From: Prinsepia uniflora
Taxonomy: Eukaryota > Streptophyta > Magnoliopsida > Rosales > Rosaceae
Direction: 5' to 3'
Length of the DNA: 64,000 nt
Assembly (NCBI GenBank): GCA_032719365.1
Contig: CM064872.1
Span: 48,964,252-49,028,251 of the forward strand
Positions within the stretch are counted from its first letter, which is position 1; every line of letters starts with the position of its first letter. Under the pieces are notes generated by a model. The model ran no database searches and was not told the DNA's origin. It saw only the letters and a list, made by a program, of their open reading frames with translations. Of this stretch, positions 34,357 to 46,434 are shown in pieces. Position numbers and translations under genes: made by a program.

Positions 34357-35489
34357 GCCGGTCGTTGAAGTTTAGGGAATAGAGTTAGTCCGAGACGGCG
34401 TCCGACCGAGGAAAGGTGAGTCGGTCTCGCAGTATACACTTGTCTATCTCCTAGATCACCACCTCCGCCTCGAGCAGCTCGACGGCCTCTTTGCAGTGCT
34501 CCGCCCGAACCGACTGACGTTCGGTCTCTGCCCGCTGCTTAGCCAGCTCCGCGTGAGATTGACTGACCTCAGCCTTCCCCTGCTCATCCTCCATCCTTAA
34601 GCGGTCTCTCTCCTCGCTGACCCTCCTCAGCTTAGACCTCAACAGGCCTGCCTCCTCAGCCGCCCGCTACCCAGCACTGACCTCCTCGGCATACTTGCTG
34701 AGCTGAGCCTCCATCTCTGTCAGCTCCTGCTCCTGGCCCTGAAGCCTCCGCTCCATCTCCACCACAGCTTCCCGAGCCGACTTGGCCTCCGCCTTCAGCA
34801 TATGCTTGGTCTCCAGCGACTCCCGAGTAGCCGTTGCAGCCTGCTCCTTCATCTGCTTGCTCTCCTCCTCCGCGGAAGCCGCTCGGTCCAGAGCATCAGC
34901 GTAACTGATAAAGAGCCGACCGAGGGACTGCAGCAACACACGAGTTAGTAAAAGTACAAAGGTAAAAGAACGAAACACAAGTTAAGGCAGACCGAGTCAC
35001 TTACGTGCGAAGCAGCAGCCATAGACCTGAACAGCCGCATGAGGACCACTTCCCGGGAACAGGTGCCCAGACCGCGCAGCTCCTTGGAGGAACCCGCCAC
35101 CGTATTGTCAACGACCGGCTGCATCCCCTCACGGACCGAGGCAGGAGTATCCTCCCACCGATCTCCTCCAGCAAGCAGTCCGCTCCGACTCGTTTACTGC
35201 TGGGCCGACTGCTTAGCAAGAAAAGCAGCCTCGGAAGGGCACGACGGGACCAACCGCGATGGCTCGAACTTCTTCGGGCACACCCCCTTCTGCAGAAGTG
35301 CACCCTTTGGCTGAGGGCCGGTCGGCAGCGATGCTCCCCGGACGGTACATGACGGTTCGGGGACGGCCATCCCGATGGGGTAAGGAAGGCCGACCCGTAT
35401 CCTCACCTCCTCCGCGGCCTTGGCTAGCGAGTTCCAGACCTGCCTCTCCCGCTCGGCCTCGTTCTCCGTTACCATGATGCTGACCGGGG

Positions 35490-35494
35490 GGTCA
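35490..35494. repeat. Target duplication GGTCA, left
   Basis: It matches 38472-38476 and flanks the solo LTR. Confidence 0.92.
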
Positions 35495-38471
35495 TGTCAG
35501 GACCCACCCCGGTTTCCACCCAGAAAACCGAGGTAAATCCTGCTCCCGTCTGACACCCCGACACTAAACCGAAGTAAACTCACGAAAAACCAGCAAAAAA
35601 TACAGTCAGACGCAGGAGAAACTGTAAACATCCCGAAGTCAAGTTTTACAGAGCATATTACCAAAAACAAAAGAAAGAAAAACCGATGAACTAGATACAC
35701 GCACAACGGAAAATTTAAAACACTCCGGGGTCGCTCTCGTAAATTCTATGCCTCTGACGCTGCCTCGACGCCGAACCCCGCACTAGCTCCACGACCTGGA
35801 GGGCAATTGAAAACAGAAGGTGCGAGTGGACCATGAATAAGAAAAGAGTTTCCGAAAACCATTTCATAACAAAACCAGGGTTTTAGCCCTCCGTTTTAAA
35901 ATCACATGCATAACCCAGTTATCAAAACAGTTATAATTCACGTAAAGATCATCATAAAAACATTTACTGAATCATTCTAAAAACAGTGATAGAACTCATA
36001 TCATAAGCATCATAAAAACCACGTCATAAAACATAAGTTTCAACCAATCATTATCCGATCAAACCTGCTGGACTTATCCGAGTCTTTAAACTCAATCCAC
36101 GCCTCAATACTATCCGAGTCTTTAAACTCCCGTGTCATTAAACAATATCCGGGTCTTTAAACCCAATAACCAGATCCAGCAAATCCAATCCAAAACCATT
36201 TGAAAAACCATTTCTAAATCCATATCCAAACCCTAATTCGAAATCACCGGCCTGATGCCCTTCTGGCATCCAAAACCGTCATTCCGAACCCAAATCCAGA
36301 ATTTCACTTTTCAACTTTAAAACCAAATCTCGCTTTCCGAAATCCAATTTTAAAACCGAAAACCTTGATCATCGAAATCTCGTCTCAAAATCCATTTATA
36401 AGCATTCAAAACCAGTTATCATTTGAAAACCCCAAAACCATGGCATTATACTCAGAAATTGACATTCCTCGTAAAACGTGCCAATTACGTTATTTCTCGA
36501 AAAACGTGCAATTATGTAAAACTATCATCACATATTCAACCATCATAAAATCACATCTAAAACATAAAACAATTATAGAAAAATATTTATGCATGCTCGA
36601 GTTTAGAGAAGGGGTCCACTCACAGTCACCGGCACGTCACTCGTGCCTCGTACGTCTCGTACGTTCCTCAGCTTCCTCGGGAAGTCCCGATCCTGTCACA
36701 AGTCACCAAAGAACGTCACTAACACGTCTACCAAGACTCTCCTAATTTCCTCCAAAAATTCCCGGGTCCTAAACATAACGAACCGAAACCCTACACCTTC
36801 AACCTCGCAGAACTACTTCGATTTGACGTCCGAACAGCCCAAAACCAATTCCAATAGACTCGTCACAACACCTAGACCAAAAACCTAGTTGTCACCTTCG
36901 TCAGAAACCACCACAAGCGCCCCCACGCGCCGCCCAAAGTGGCTGCGCGTGGGCCTGACACGCCTGCTACAGTACCATCGTCTACCTCGGATCGACTGGT
37001 TCGACTATATTGAACCGGCGCGACCGGTTCTTCTTCATTCCTCCACCATTTTCACCCAATCCAATCCCAGTAGTTTCGTCCAGTTCCCAGCACTCCATTC
37101 CAGTCCTAAAACCTAGAAATCAAGGCCTGAAACCAGGCGTCTTCAACATCGAAACAAAACTGCCCGTTAGCCCTGTTTTGGTCTCCAGGCACCCAGACCT
37201 TCCCCCGTCACGGCGACCATCCTAGACGACTCCTAAGACCTCCCTGAGCCTCACACCACTCACCAAAGTACTCGACTCTAACCCAAAGTCCACGACTTTC
37301 GAAATGAAGAAAACGGGAAAAACAGGGGATTTGGGTCTCACCTTTGAATCGTCCTCCGCCGTCTGCACCGCCGTGTACCACGGTGTCCACTGAGTCCCCT
37401 GCAGTCGTCTTAGCCTCCCCTTAGCTTAGATTAAGCCAACACACGACACAACCACCACCTCTGTCCCACAGCTCTCTCTGTTTTCTTTGAAAACCAAACC
37501 CTCCGACCACCGTGTTTCTTACACAATTTCACTCCCCCAAACACTCACCAGTTCTTCTTCTTCTCTTTGTCACTCTCACCAGTCCACAAAACTCTCTCAC
37601 GCTCATAGAATCGATCAAAGTCTCTCACTTTCCTCCTCTCTGTTTTCTATAACTCACACCTCACACACACCAATCCTTCACAACTCTCTCTCACCTTCAC
37701 TCAGTAGCCCTCACTTACACTCTCACATACTCAGGAAGTTACACAAACACTCCACACCGCCTTCACCTGCTCGATTCCCTCTCAGCCTCACTCTGTCTCT
37801 GCTCTCTCTTCTCTTCGAACACACACACACACACACACACAGGTACACGATCAACTAGCCCAAATAATTGGACCGTGTTCCCTAGAACCCTCTAGCTCCC
37901 TTACACATGTCACAATCCTAAAACCCTTCTCACAAAAATCTCCTCTCTGCCCTGGACACTTGTCCAAATCTGGTTGCACCAAGCCCAAAGTACAAAAGAC
38001 CAAACTGCCCTTCCTTCTAAGTCAAAATTACCATTTTGCCACTACCTTTCTAGACCCGTAACGCACACATCCTAACTCCGATGAATACATGCCGTCTGTC
38101 GTTGAATTCAGGACGACGAGATCTACTTAACTGTCCTCGGTCAACGTGTCAAAACCCGATCGTACGAAAAGTCAACTCTTCCCCCTTTTTTCCCAATTTA
38201 CGGTAATGCCCTCAACCTTCCGAACATCATAACTTCCTCCTCGGATGTCGGAATCGGGCGTGCCACCTGTCTACGGATTTGTGGCGTCCCAAGCTACGTC
38301 ATAGTCATAGGTCAAAGTCCATTTGACCGCCCGAACTCAAAGTCAACATTTTGCCCAACCTATAGGAAAAACCGTCATCTGAACCTATCGTCACCAACTA
38401 ACCACTTATTAAGCTCACTAATCCTTCACTAAGCACTGTCTTAACCCTAATTTCCGGGAAGGGTCGTTACA
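35495..38471 (-). mobile_element. Solo LTR, minus strand, chromovirus-like (2977 bp)
   Basis: Ends are TGTCAGGACCC and GGGTCGTTACA, flanked by GGTCA on both sides. It has GAGT..ACTC hairpins at 36075-36130, a leader-like section similar to 23317-23500 of the chromovirus LTR, a donor-like AAAG/GTGAGA (intron base 37341), the GC hairpin 36945-36964 and GTCCACTCAC 36614-36623. The AC repeat is at 37819-37841. It has no interior, PPT or primer site, hence a solo LTR. No genes; the long ORF at 37487-37858 is only pyrimidine-rich leader sequence. Confidence 0.93.
37819..37841. repeat. AC microsatellite
   Basis: About eleven AC units inside the solo LTR. Confidence 0.97.
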
Positions 38472-38476
38472 GGTCA
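38472..38476. repeat. Target duplication GGTCA, right
   Basis: It matches 35490-35494. Confidence 0.92.
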
Positions 38477-40121
38477 GCCGAGAGCACGGGCTCGGGGTCC
38501 CCCAGATCAATAATCGGAGCCGCAACCTCTAGCTCGGTGAGTTCGGCCACCGACTCGGGCCTCAGATTCTTCAGCTGCCTCGATGCAGCAGGGGCGGCCG
38601 CCGACAGGGGCATCGGATTCTTCAACTGGCTCTTCCTTCTTTTCATCCCCCCGTCGACACCGAGCAGCTTTCCAAGCCACTCGGCCACCCTTGGGTTAAA
38701 GTCGAGGGACTGCTAGGATCCCGAGCTCGCGTTCGGGGCCTGCTTCCTCTTATGGCCAGAACTCGCTGACCCAGCTACCTTCCTATGTTCTTCCGACCCG
38801 GACATTTTTTGCTCTGTCCTTGCCTCCTCGGCCGCTCGGTCAATCCTCTTTTTAACGTCTTTAGGGACGACTTGCACCAAACACCAAGTGTCAACGAAAA
38901 AAAAAGCACACAGGAATGTAAGGTATAGCGACCGGGGTTACTTACCATGGTTGGGGATCAGACCGACCTCGTGCAACAGTCGGGGTACCCGAAACACGTC
39001 TCGGTGGCGCCACGAGGCGGTGCACGTCTTCCTGACCCGCTCGCACGCCTTCCTCTCTTTGGCTGTGGGGATCTCCTTGGGAAGAATACCTGCACAAGAA
39101 AACACGTCGGTTAGCCGCGTCCACCGACCTACAATACTGGCAGTTCAGTTTCAAGCAACGACCGACCCTCGGCACCCAGGTCCTGGAACGATGACGGTAT
39201 GCCTTGTCCTCCCCAGTTCCTACCGACGTAGATAAATTTGTTCTTGTACGTCTTCTGGGAGGATGGTATGTCGTAGATGAACTCTCCCCGCGCCGCCTTG
39301 TCCTTACACCGAGCATGCACCAGCCTGTGCTCTGCTGCTGCTACGCAAACTCGTACAAATGGACGATCTGAGCGTAGGTCAGTGGCTTCTCTCCAACACT
39401 GGCAAAGGCAGCGAACAGGCTGACCAGAATGATCCAGACATTCGGGTTCAGCTGACCGAGGGCCATGCCCAGCCCTCAGTTCATCCTCCTTAGCCATGGG
39501 AGCAGGGGCATCCGGACGCCGTGGCTGTACAGTTCGGTGTAGAGCAAGGCCCATCCCTCCGGAGCCTCACTGGGCAGCTCGGTGGGACCGACCACCCGCA
39601 TCTCTACGTCCTCTGGTACACCCGATACTGACCGAAATTTCTTTACTGACGCCTCTGTCTCTCGACTCTCATAGGTGTCAATCGACCACACCACCGTGTC
39701 GGCCTCCTCGGTAGGGGCTTCAGCGGCCCGAGCCGTGCTCTCACTGGCAGCTCCTTTCTTGTTGGTCGGAGTTTTCTCCACCCTCGACCGACCGGATGCG
39801 GACACCCCGGTCTGATCACCCCTGGCAGCATTCTGGGCCCCACGCCTCGCTGGTGTACCCTCCACCGAAACGCCTCCGTCTACCGAGGAGCTCTGTTGCT
39901 CCCCCTCGTCGCAGTCCCGCACTTCATTGGACTGGCTATCCCTCTCAAACATCGCACCACTTCGAGAAGCGAATACAGACAAAAGCAAAACCACTTGAAC
40001 ACCGACCCGTGTTTTACCAGGTTCGACCCATTTCCGAACCCCGGTTCATCCACAGTTCATCCCCCAGAAAAAAACAAAAACAACGCAAAGAAAAGCAAAT
40101 GGGGGAGACGAATACCTTACC

Positions 40122-40126
40122 TTATG
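40122..40126. repeat. Target duplication TTATG, left
   Basis: It matches 43298-43302. Confidence 0.92.
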
Positions 40127-43100
40127 TGCAATGACCCGTCCCGAATTCTGGGATTGGATTAGTGACTGATCTTGATTAGTGAGGTTGATCGGTGGTTAGT
40201 AGGGCGAAATCGGACAAAATGTGCAAAATGACCGTTTTGCCCCTAGTCGTGGGCAAAATGTTGACTTTTTGATCGGGCGGTAAAATGGACTTTGACCGAT
40301 GACTGTGACGTAGTTCGGGACGTCACGAGTTCATAGACAGGTGGCACGTTCGATTCCGACATTCGAGGAGAAAGTTATGATGTTCGGAAGTTGAGGGCAT
40401 TTTGGTAATTTGGCAGAATTGGGGCAAAATGTTGACTTTTGACCCGAGAGGTCCGATGGACGAGGGCCAAGGACCGTTACGTAGGTCTTGTCGATACAAA
40501 TCTGTAGACAGGCGGCATGCCAAAATCGGAGTTTCGACGACGAAGTTATGGTCACCGAAACGAATTAACGAACCGAGACTCCGATTAAAATAATATTAAA
40601 ATATTGAATAGTGACCGTTGACTGTGCACACCTGGATGAGTGACAAGTGTCACCCATCCCTTGTTTTAGGGCCTAAAACCAGCTCCATGATTCCTTCCAA
40701 ACATCATCATTCCTACACCATCATTCCTTCATCCTTTTTCCTCCATTTTCTTCTTCTTTGTTTTCTTACCCGTGAACATTGAGCAGCAGAGATTGGGAGA
40801 ATTGAGCCCCCTCCACAACTGAGTTTGAGAGTGTGAAATTGAGAGGTTTAAGGATTGTTCTTAGCTGAGAAAATCACGAGAGACAGAGAGAAGGAGACGG
40901 GAACCAAAATCGAATTTTGAGAAAATTGGGGGGAAAATTCAAATGTCGAGTGATGGGCCGTGAGGATCGAAATGGAGCTCAATTCGAGCTTCCCGAGACC
41001 ACTACGATCAGAATCGTCGAAAGAACGAAGGAATTTGGCGACATTTTGGCTCTGAACACACTTGGTGACAGAGAAGGAGTTTGAAGGTTGAGTCGTGATC
41101 GTGGAGTGTTTAAACGATGTAATTGATGTGGGGGAACTATTTCTCATGGTCCAGTGATGCTTCTGGGTGCATCAATTGGAAGAAATCAGCAGCCATCAAT
41201 GGAATTCGATGAAGGAACAGTACCTGGGTGTTCTTCGTGTTCATCATCGAATCGATGGATTTTAAGTAAGTAATTGTGTAATTGATGTTACAGACCTGTA
41301 ATTGAACTTAAAACGAAACTAACTGAATGATCAATTGAAGGAATTAAGGCTGAATTGATAGGAAACCAACCGGGTCATCTCGCGGGCAAAAGGACCCGTT
41401 TATCAGACATACGGGTTAGGACGATGACACAGTAGCAGGCGTGCAGGTTTCACGCGTAGCCACTCACGTTGGCGCATGACGGCGCGTGGGCACGAATCTC
41501 GAGGTGAGGTCAACATGACTTCTGTCCTATTTAATGTAACAAACATTTTAGGATTGATTTCGTGTCGATCGGATACCGTCTCGATATTGTTCGGGACGTC
41601 CGAAGGTTTTAAATCAAGTTTAAAAATAGTTAAAAATTTGGGAAAATTACGGGACTTTAATAGGATTTTAATGAAGAGGTTAGTGACCCTCTAATGTGAT
41701 TTGGACAGGATTGGGAGTCCCGGTGATAGTGGTGTGGCCCGGGAGGGCCGATGGCACGCGTATCGAGGCATACCGTTAAACGGTCTGTGAGTGGACTTTG
41801 GTTTTATAAATCCTATGCATGCTTAAATGTGTTATATGTTTTATATACGTGATTTCTATGATGGTGATTGTGAGTATTGATTTCGGGTATGTTGCACGTT
41901 ATTCGAGGTGTTTTCCGTATTTCACGTATATCAAGGTTAACGGTTTTATTGTGGTTTTACGTGCTTGTGGCTTAATGGCTTAATAAATAATGTGATAAAA
42001 AGGGTTTTGAAATTGGAAAGATGAACTTGGGCTTGAGGCCCAATTATTTTGGAAACCTCGGACTTGGAGTCCATTTGTAATCGGGTCGGGGGCCCAGTTG
42101 CTTTATGAAATCGGGCTAGGGGCCCAGTTGTTACGAAATCGGGCTGAGACCCATTTGAGTTATATTATCGGGCCAGGGGCCCAGTTGATTTACAAATTAG
42201 GGTCGTGGGCCCAGTGGTTTATAAAATCGGGTCGTGGGCCCAGTGGTTTACAAAATCGGGCATGGGGCCCAGTTGGGTTATAAATGTGATTTTGGGTCTG
42301 GGACCCTATGTTTAATAAATGTGATTTCCGGGCAGGGACCCTACATGGAATTGTGATGTTTTATGGCGATTTCGGGCAGGGCCCATTGTAATGTTGTGAA
42401 ATGATTTAAGAAAACTGTTTTCCATATACCATCTGGATACGAGGATATATGATGGTCTCCTCTAGGTTTCTGGGACACTGGGGAAGTCACGGTGCATTGC
42501 CTGCGAGGGGTCATTGTAGGGAGTTACCGGACCGTATGATGACTCAGGAGTAGGATTGCTATGATTGACGTCAGGGACGTCAGACATCTATAATGTCAGA
42601 GATATGGACCCGGAGAGACCCCGGGCAGCACGCATCGCTTATTATACCGTGAGATATGACGTCAGGGACGTCAAGCGTCTGGGACGCTAAGCATCTGGGA
42701 TGCTGGTGATGGTAATGGTAAATATGGATTAATGAATCTATGAAATGGCTTTTCGATTGAATTTGTGTTATGTGGTAAAAATGGATTATTGGTTATGTTA
42801 TGGTATTTCGGGTCGGGGACCCTAAATAGTTTTGGATTTATGGATTTATGTTTATGGTTTTGGGCGGTGGCCCACATGGTTTTAATATGTCTGGTAGTGG
42901 TACTCCACAGTTTTGGGCTGAGTTCCCACACTTGGATTTAAGTTAACGGTTTTTGGGCTAAGGCCCTAATGGCTTGGTTGAACAAACATTTTGGTTACTA
43001 GCTTTCGTGGCATGCATACGTTTTTATTGGAGGGCATAAATGTCTTATAACTGTGTTTACTAAACTTAATGATTTTCGTCCACTCACAGCTTTTGGTTTT

Positions 43101-43297
43101 TAATGCCCTTCAGGTTGATCACGGATGCGACTGCAGCAGAGACTGAGACATTGCACGCCTCCTCCATCGATCCTTGCGCACTCTGGAAGCCCCGTTTGGG
43201 CAGTGACTGTTGGTTATCCCTTGTCTGACACCCCTTGTTGGACGGGAGCAGGGCACATTCCACGGTAATCCTGGGGGGATTGGGATGGGTCCTATCA
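40127..43297 (+). mobile_element. Solo LTR, plus strand (3171 bp)
   Basis: TGCAATGACCCGTCCC...GGGTCCTATCA with TTATG on both sides. It contains the palindrome 40634-40659, a donor-like TTTAA/GTAAGT at 41266, GTGAGTGGAC 41787-41796, a long run of GGGC..GCCC-type hairpins 42020-42310, mini-hairpins 42566-42704, GTCCACTCAC 43078-43087 and CAG/GT ending 43113. No genes. Confidence 0.93.
42020..42310 (+). repeat. GGGC-loop-GCCC hairpin-word array
   Basis: About ten units of roughly 25-30 bp, such as GGGCTAGGGGCCC, GGGTCGTGGGCCC and GGGTCTGGGACCC, spaced by AT-rich steps such as AGTTGNTTTAT. Confidence 0.9.
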
Positions 43298-43302
43298 TTA
43301 TG
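43298..43302. repeat. Target duplication TTATG, right
   Basis: It matches 40122-40126. Confidence 0.92.
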
Positions 43303-43448
43303 CTTCGCAGACACAGTGTACTCGTCGGAGTTCGTACCGCCGTGACAGGTTATCGGAGTCCTCGCCGAAAATCGCCTACACCAAAGACACAGAACGCACC
43401 ACCAGGTTGCACGAAGGTAAACGGGGTAAAAAATGCTTTTTCATCCAG

Positions 43449-43456
43449 TATTTATA
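43449..43456 (-). promoter_or_regulatory. TATA box for the antisense gene
   Basis: On the minus strand it reads GGCCTATAAATACTGG, upstream of the antisense gene once the solo LTR at 40127-43297 is discounted. The leader would then be about 0.3 kb. Inference from sequence only. Confidence 0.4.
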
Positions 43457-43770
43457 GGCCCGGGTCGGTAATCGAAGCGTCGCCTTGTTCCGCGTGACAT
43501 TTATTACCCTAGACAGATGTCCCCCACGGGGCACGCGTGACCATAAATTCCGCTGACAACCAACGGTCGGAATACCAACCGTCCACCGACCGACACGCAA
43601 CAGAGACGGCTACTCGATTCCTTCAACTGTCACGTCCGCTGACCCATGACGTAGGTGGCTCCTCGACTGCCATGCCTACTGCCGTTCTCCCGCCCGCACT
43701 GACCGAATCATGACGTCTCGATCTCCCACCCGTACTTTGTCACCAGCGCCTCCGCTCGTTTCAATCCCTC

Positions 43771-43790
43771 GCCTGGGGGACTTGGGGGAC
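43771..43790 (+). other. Polypurine tract of the Tat-like element
   Basis: GCCTGGGGGACTTGGGGGAC directly precedes the LTR start TGAAGACATG. Confidence 0.65.
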
Positions 43791-44522
43791 TGAAGACATG
43801 TACATTTGGTCTGGGCTCTCCTTTTTACAAGTCCCCAACTGAGAAATTCCACCTCGGTCACGAACTTGGGGGACTTCTGTTCATACCATATCGGCCCAGA
43901 CCGAGCTTGAAGCCCATACTGACTACTGGCCTAGCCCATTTCTGAAATAGCACCAGTCCGGACCAGTCTTGGAGGCCCAGCCCTCTACCTGGCTCCGCGT
44001 GTCGGCCCAGACTGACCTAGAGGCCCAGCCCTCTTCTAGACACCATGCCACCGGCCAACTCCAGAGAACCAGCTCCTGTCGGTCGGTACGTCGGCCCAGA
44101 CCGACCGGTCGGCCCAGTGCCACCGCCTGGTACAAGCCCAAGGGGCCCAGGCCCACTTACACGGACAAGTCCCACTTGGTCTGGATGGCACCTCCACGTG
44201 TCAGGCCCACAGCGAATTGATATTTGTCCCACATCGGGAAAATACAAATATTATATTCGCCACACCCATACAAAAGGGGTCCACTTGTCGTACAAAGGCA
44301 ACTAAGCAATCTACTGTTTACTATTACTTCTACAGTATACTTTCTGCTATCCCCTAAACCTTATACCGACCACTAACTTGGGCGTCAGAGTACCTTTGGG
44401 CTGGTACCACACCGGTGCCTATACTCTCACCGACCGACCAGTTTCCTTCCTTTTTAGGTTCACACAGGGCACGTGGCAGAGCAGCATTTTCTCTCTAAGT
44501 TGGCACATTTCGTGCATCAACA
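43791..44522 (+). repeat. Tat-like 3' LTR (732 bp)
   Basis: TGAAGACATG...GTGCATCAACA, with a TATA-like ATACAAAAGGGG near 44269 and a following GGGCGTCAGAGTACC R/U5-style motif near 44370. No primer site follows, so this is the 3' copy. Flanking base run AGAAC (44523-44527) is the expected right target site; its partner is lost. Confidence 0.65.
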
Positions 44523-44739
44523 AGAACAAACCATATCATAAATCAGAACAACAAAAGTCTCAAACCGTACAATAACTACATCACAGAAGGTTTTGAGCAA
44601 AATGCATAGTTTCTGAATTTTAATGCATTCAACTGAAACTCACAAACTCAACATTGCAGTTTAATTCAAGAGAAATATTAAAGCTCTGATAGCTAAAAAT
44701 AAATGAGAATTCACAACTAGAAACAAATGACTAAGCACA

Positions 44740-44865
44740 TAAGGTGATTAACATCACAAGTTTTTGAAGGGATCACAAGTACACAAGGTGATCAACCTTC
44801 ACAAGTTTTCCAAAAAAAAATCACATATACACAAGGTGATCAAACTTCACAAAATTTACCGTCTA
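44740..44865. repeat. Three ~45 bp imperfect tandem repeats
   Basis: Units centre on CACAAGGTGATCAACCTTCA and variants. Confidence 0.75.
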
Positions 44866-46429
44866 AAAGAAAGGTACTCCATCAAGAATTTGAACAACAA
44901 TCAACCATCACTACAAACAAAATGAATTGGCAGAAACAATAGCTGCCAAAACATTTAAGCTCAATCGATGGACTATAGTTTGTTCAAAAGTATCAACCAT
45001 AATAGGATACGAAAAGATGGAAAACAATACTGAGATAACAAGGGCAAAATGAAAATAGACTAAGGTTCAAAATAAACCTCAGTTATCAAGCCAAACAGAT
45101 CACTAGCACAATAGGTGATTTTCAACATAGGTGTTGCACGAAAGCGGCATATCTCAACAAGGTTTGCACAGCAAATAGAAATTCTAGACCACAGGGAATC
45201 AAGCCAAACAATATAATGGTTCAATTAAACTTTTAACGAACCAAAAAAATTGTTCATCACAACAAAATCTAAGAAATAGTTTTGGTTAACAAATCTGCAA
45301 GCAAAACAAAATGAATTACTCCCACAAATCAAAATTTGGTGCTAGACCAAACTTCAATAATTATGATAAGTCACTCATCATATCACAACAGATAATGGAT
45401 AACAAAATTTGAATTGCTAAAAGAAATATCAAGACAACAAGCTTGTTAAAACGTAACAATAGCAAGTCCATCATGTAAAACAATAAAGCATGATCTTGAA
45501 CTTGAATAATAGAGAACAGCATAACCAGAATTCGACCAACCGTACATATATTCAAAAAAAATTAATATGAATAATAAGAACATAGCAAGTTTCATCATCA
45601 AAACATCAGCATGATCAACACTTGATCTCATCCATAGGGCAAAACTTTAGTTGATTAATAAGAAACAGTAGAATTAAAACCTAACTGTTTATTCAACCGA
45701 TTTTTTTGACGATTCAAATCAAACATGAAGGAATTTGGACACAATAGAAATCAACAACTAAATTAACTGCAAAAACAAGCAATTTAATTTGTCTTCAATC
45801 AAAGGTGACCCTTTTTTTTTTTTGTTCTCTTGGCAATTCCCATTATTTGAATCGAGGTAAATAGCCATAAACAATAATTACTATTAATTAGTCAAATCAA
45901 CAAGTAGGGCTATTAAGCAAGGTAAAAACAAACAAAATTGAACATAGTAAAGAACAGATTACCTATAATTCCACTTATGAATCAATTAAAATATTCCAGT
46001 TGTCTCATCCTTTGCATATGGATATATTCACATAAAATATACTTAATAACTGTGAGTTTGAAATGCAGAAATGGGTTATATATAAAGGTGAAATTAAAAC
46101 TGTTTTAAGTGAAAACATTTGATCTTCCCCCAATTTCAACTTTATTTTACAGCGATTTTCCAATAAATTTGTACAAAAACATTAGTCAAAAGCTCAAAAT
46201 CGAAAGGGCTTCAAAAGGACAACTGTAATTTCAAAAACTGGCAACATTTGAATTCAATCAAAAATTAAAGTTTTTGTATTCCACTTAATCAAATATGGAT
46301 TATGATTAAAGCACCCAAATTAACCAAAAAGATGCATGAGTCCAAATTGAAAACAGATTGGTACGCCTAAATTGAACACAAGATTCATAACGTTGTTCTT
46401 TATGTCAATATAGAACTACCCCGCCAATG

Positions 46430-46434
46430 AAAAT
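46430..46434. repeat. Target duplication AAAAT, left
   Basis: It matches 50135-50139. Confidence 0.88.

Larger units (their letters stand above)
34451..39952 (-). pseudogene. Antisense coiled-coil protein gene, gypsy-transposon ORF (PF04195-like), multi-exon, broken
   Basis: Read right to left. The likely start is ATG 39952-39950 (MFERDSQSNEV), with an acidic S/E-rich N-terminus. A conserved block follows (ELYSHGVRMPLLPWLRR, then LGQLNPNVWIILVSLF, then FIYDIPSSQKTYKNKF), which resembles the plant 'putative gypsy type transposon' domain. Next are a K/R-rich linker and, near 34970-34451, a long coiled coil (AEEESKQMKEQAATATRESLE, EEVSAG, RVSEERDRLRMEDEQGKAE). Intron signals fit: GTAAGT at 38945 to CAAG at 38871 (75 nt), GTAAGT at 35004 to CTGCAG at 34928 (77 nt), and an acceptor TTGTGCAG ending at 39090. 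Breaks are TGA 39478-39476, TAG 39343-39341, a frame change near 39310, TAG 34669-34667, and the solo LTR insertion at 35495-38471. Role unknown. Confidence 0.6.
34357..44522 (+). mobile_element. Tat-like Ty3/gypsy element, 3' portion with antisense ORF
   Basis: The remnant has an antisense coiled-coil gene followed by a PPT-like tract and a 732 bp LTR (43791-44522) whose sequence resembles plant Tat LTRs, for example ACTAACTTGGGCGTCAGAG. Gag and pol are absent; the left edge is a deletion or recombination junction with LARD-2. Two solo LTRs with clean target duplications sit inside it. An extra ORF in antisense orientation between pol and the 3' LTR is known from some plant Ty3/gypsy Tat-lineage elements. 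Assigning this copy to that group is my inference. Confidence 0.6.
44523..46434. other. AT-rich non-coding block, part 1
   Basis: It carries three imperfect ~45 bp repeats at about 44740-44865 (each with ACAAGGTGATCAA or a variant plus TTCACAAGTTTT). No ORF, RNA or retroelement motif was seen. It continues at 50140 across a solo LTR. Confidence 0.6.

Noticed and set aside
35005..35352. Plus-strand ORFs over 35005-35477
   Set aside because: Shadows of the minus-strand coiled-coil gene, whose frame and splice sites are supported.
37487..37858. 123-codon S/L/H-rich ORF
   Set aside because: Produced by the pyrimidine-rich leader strand and the AC repeat of a minus-strand LTR.
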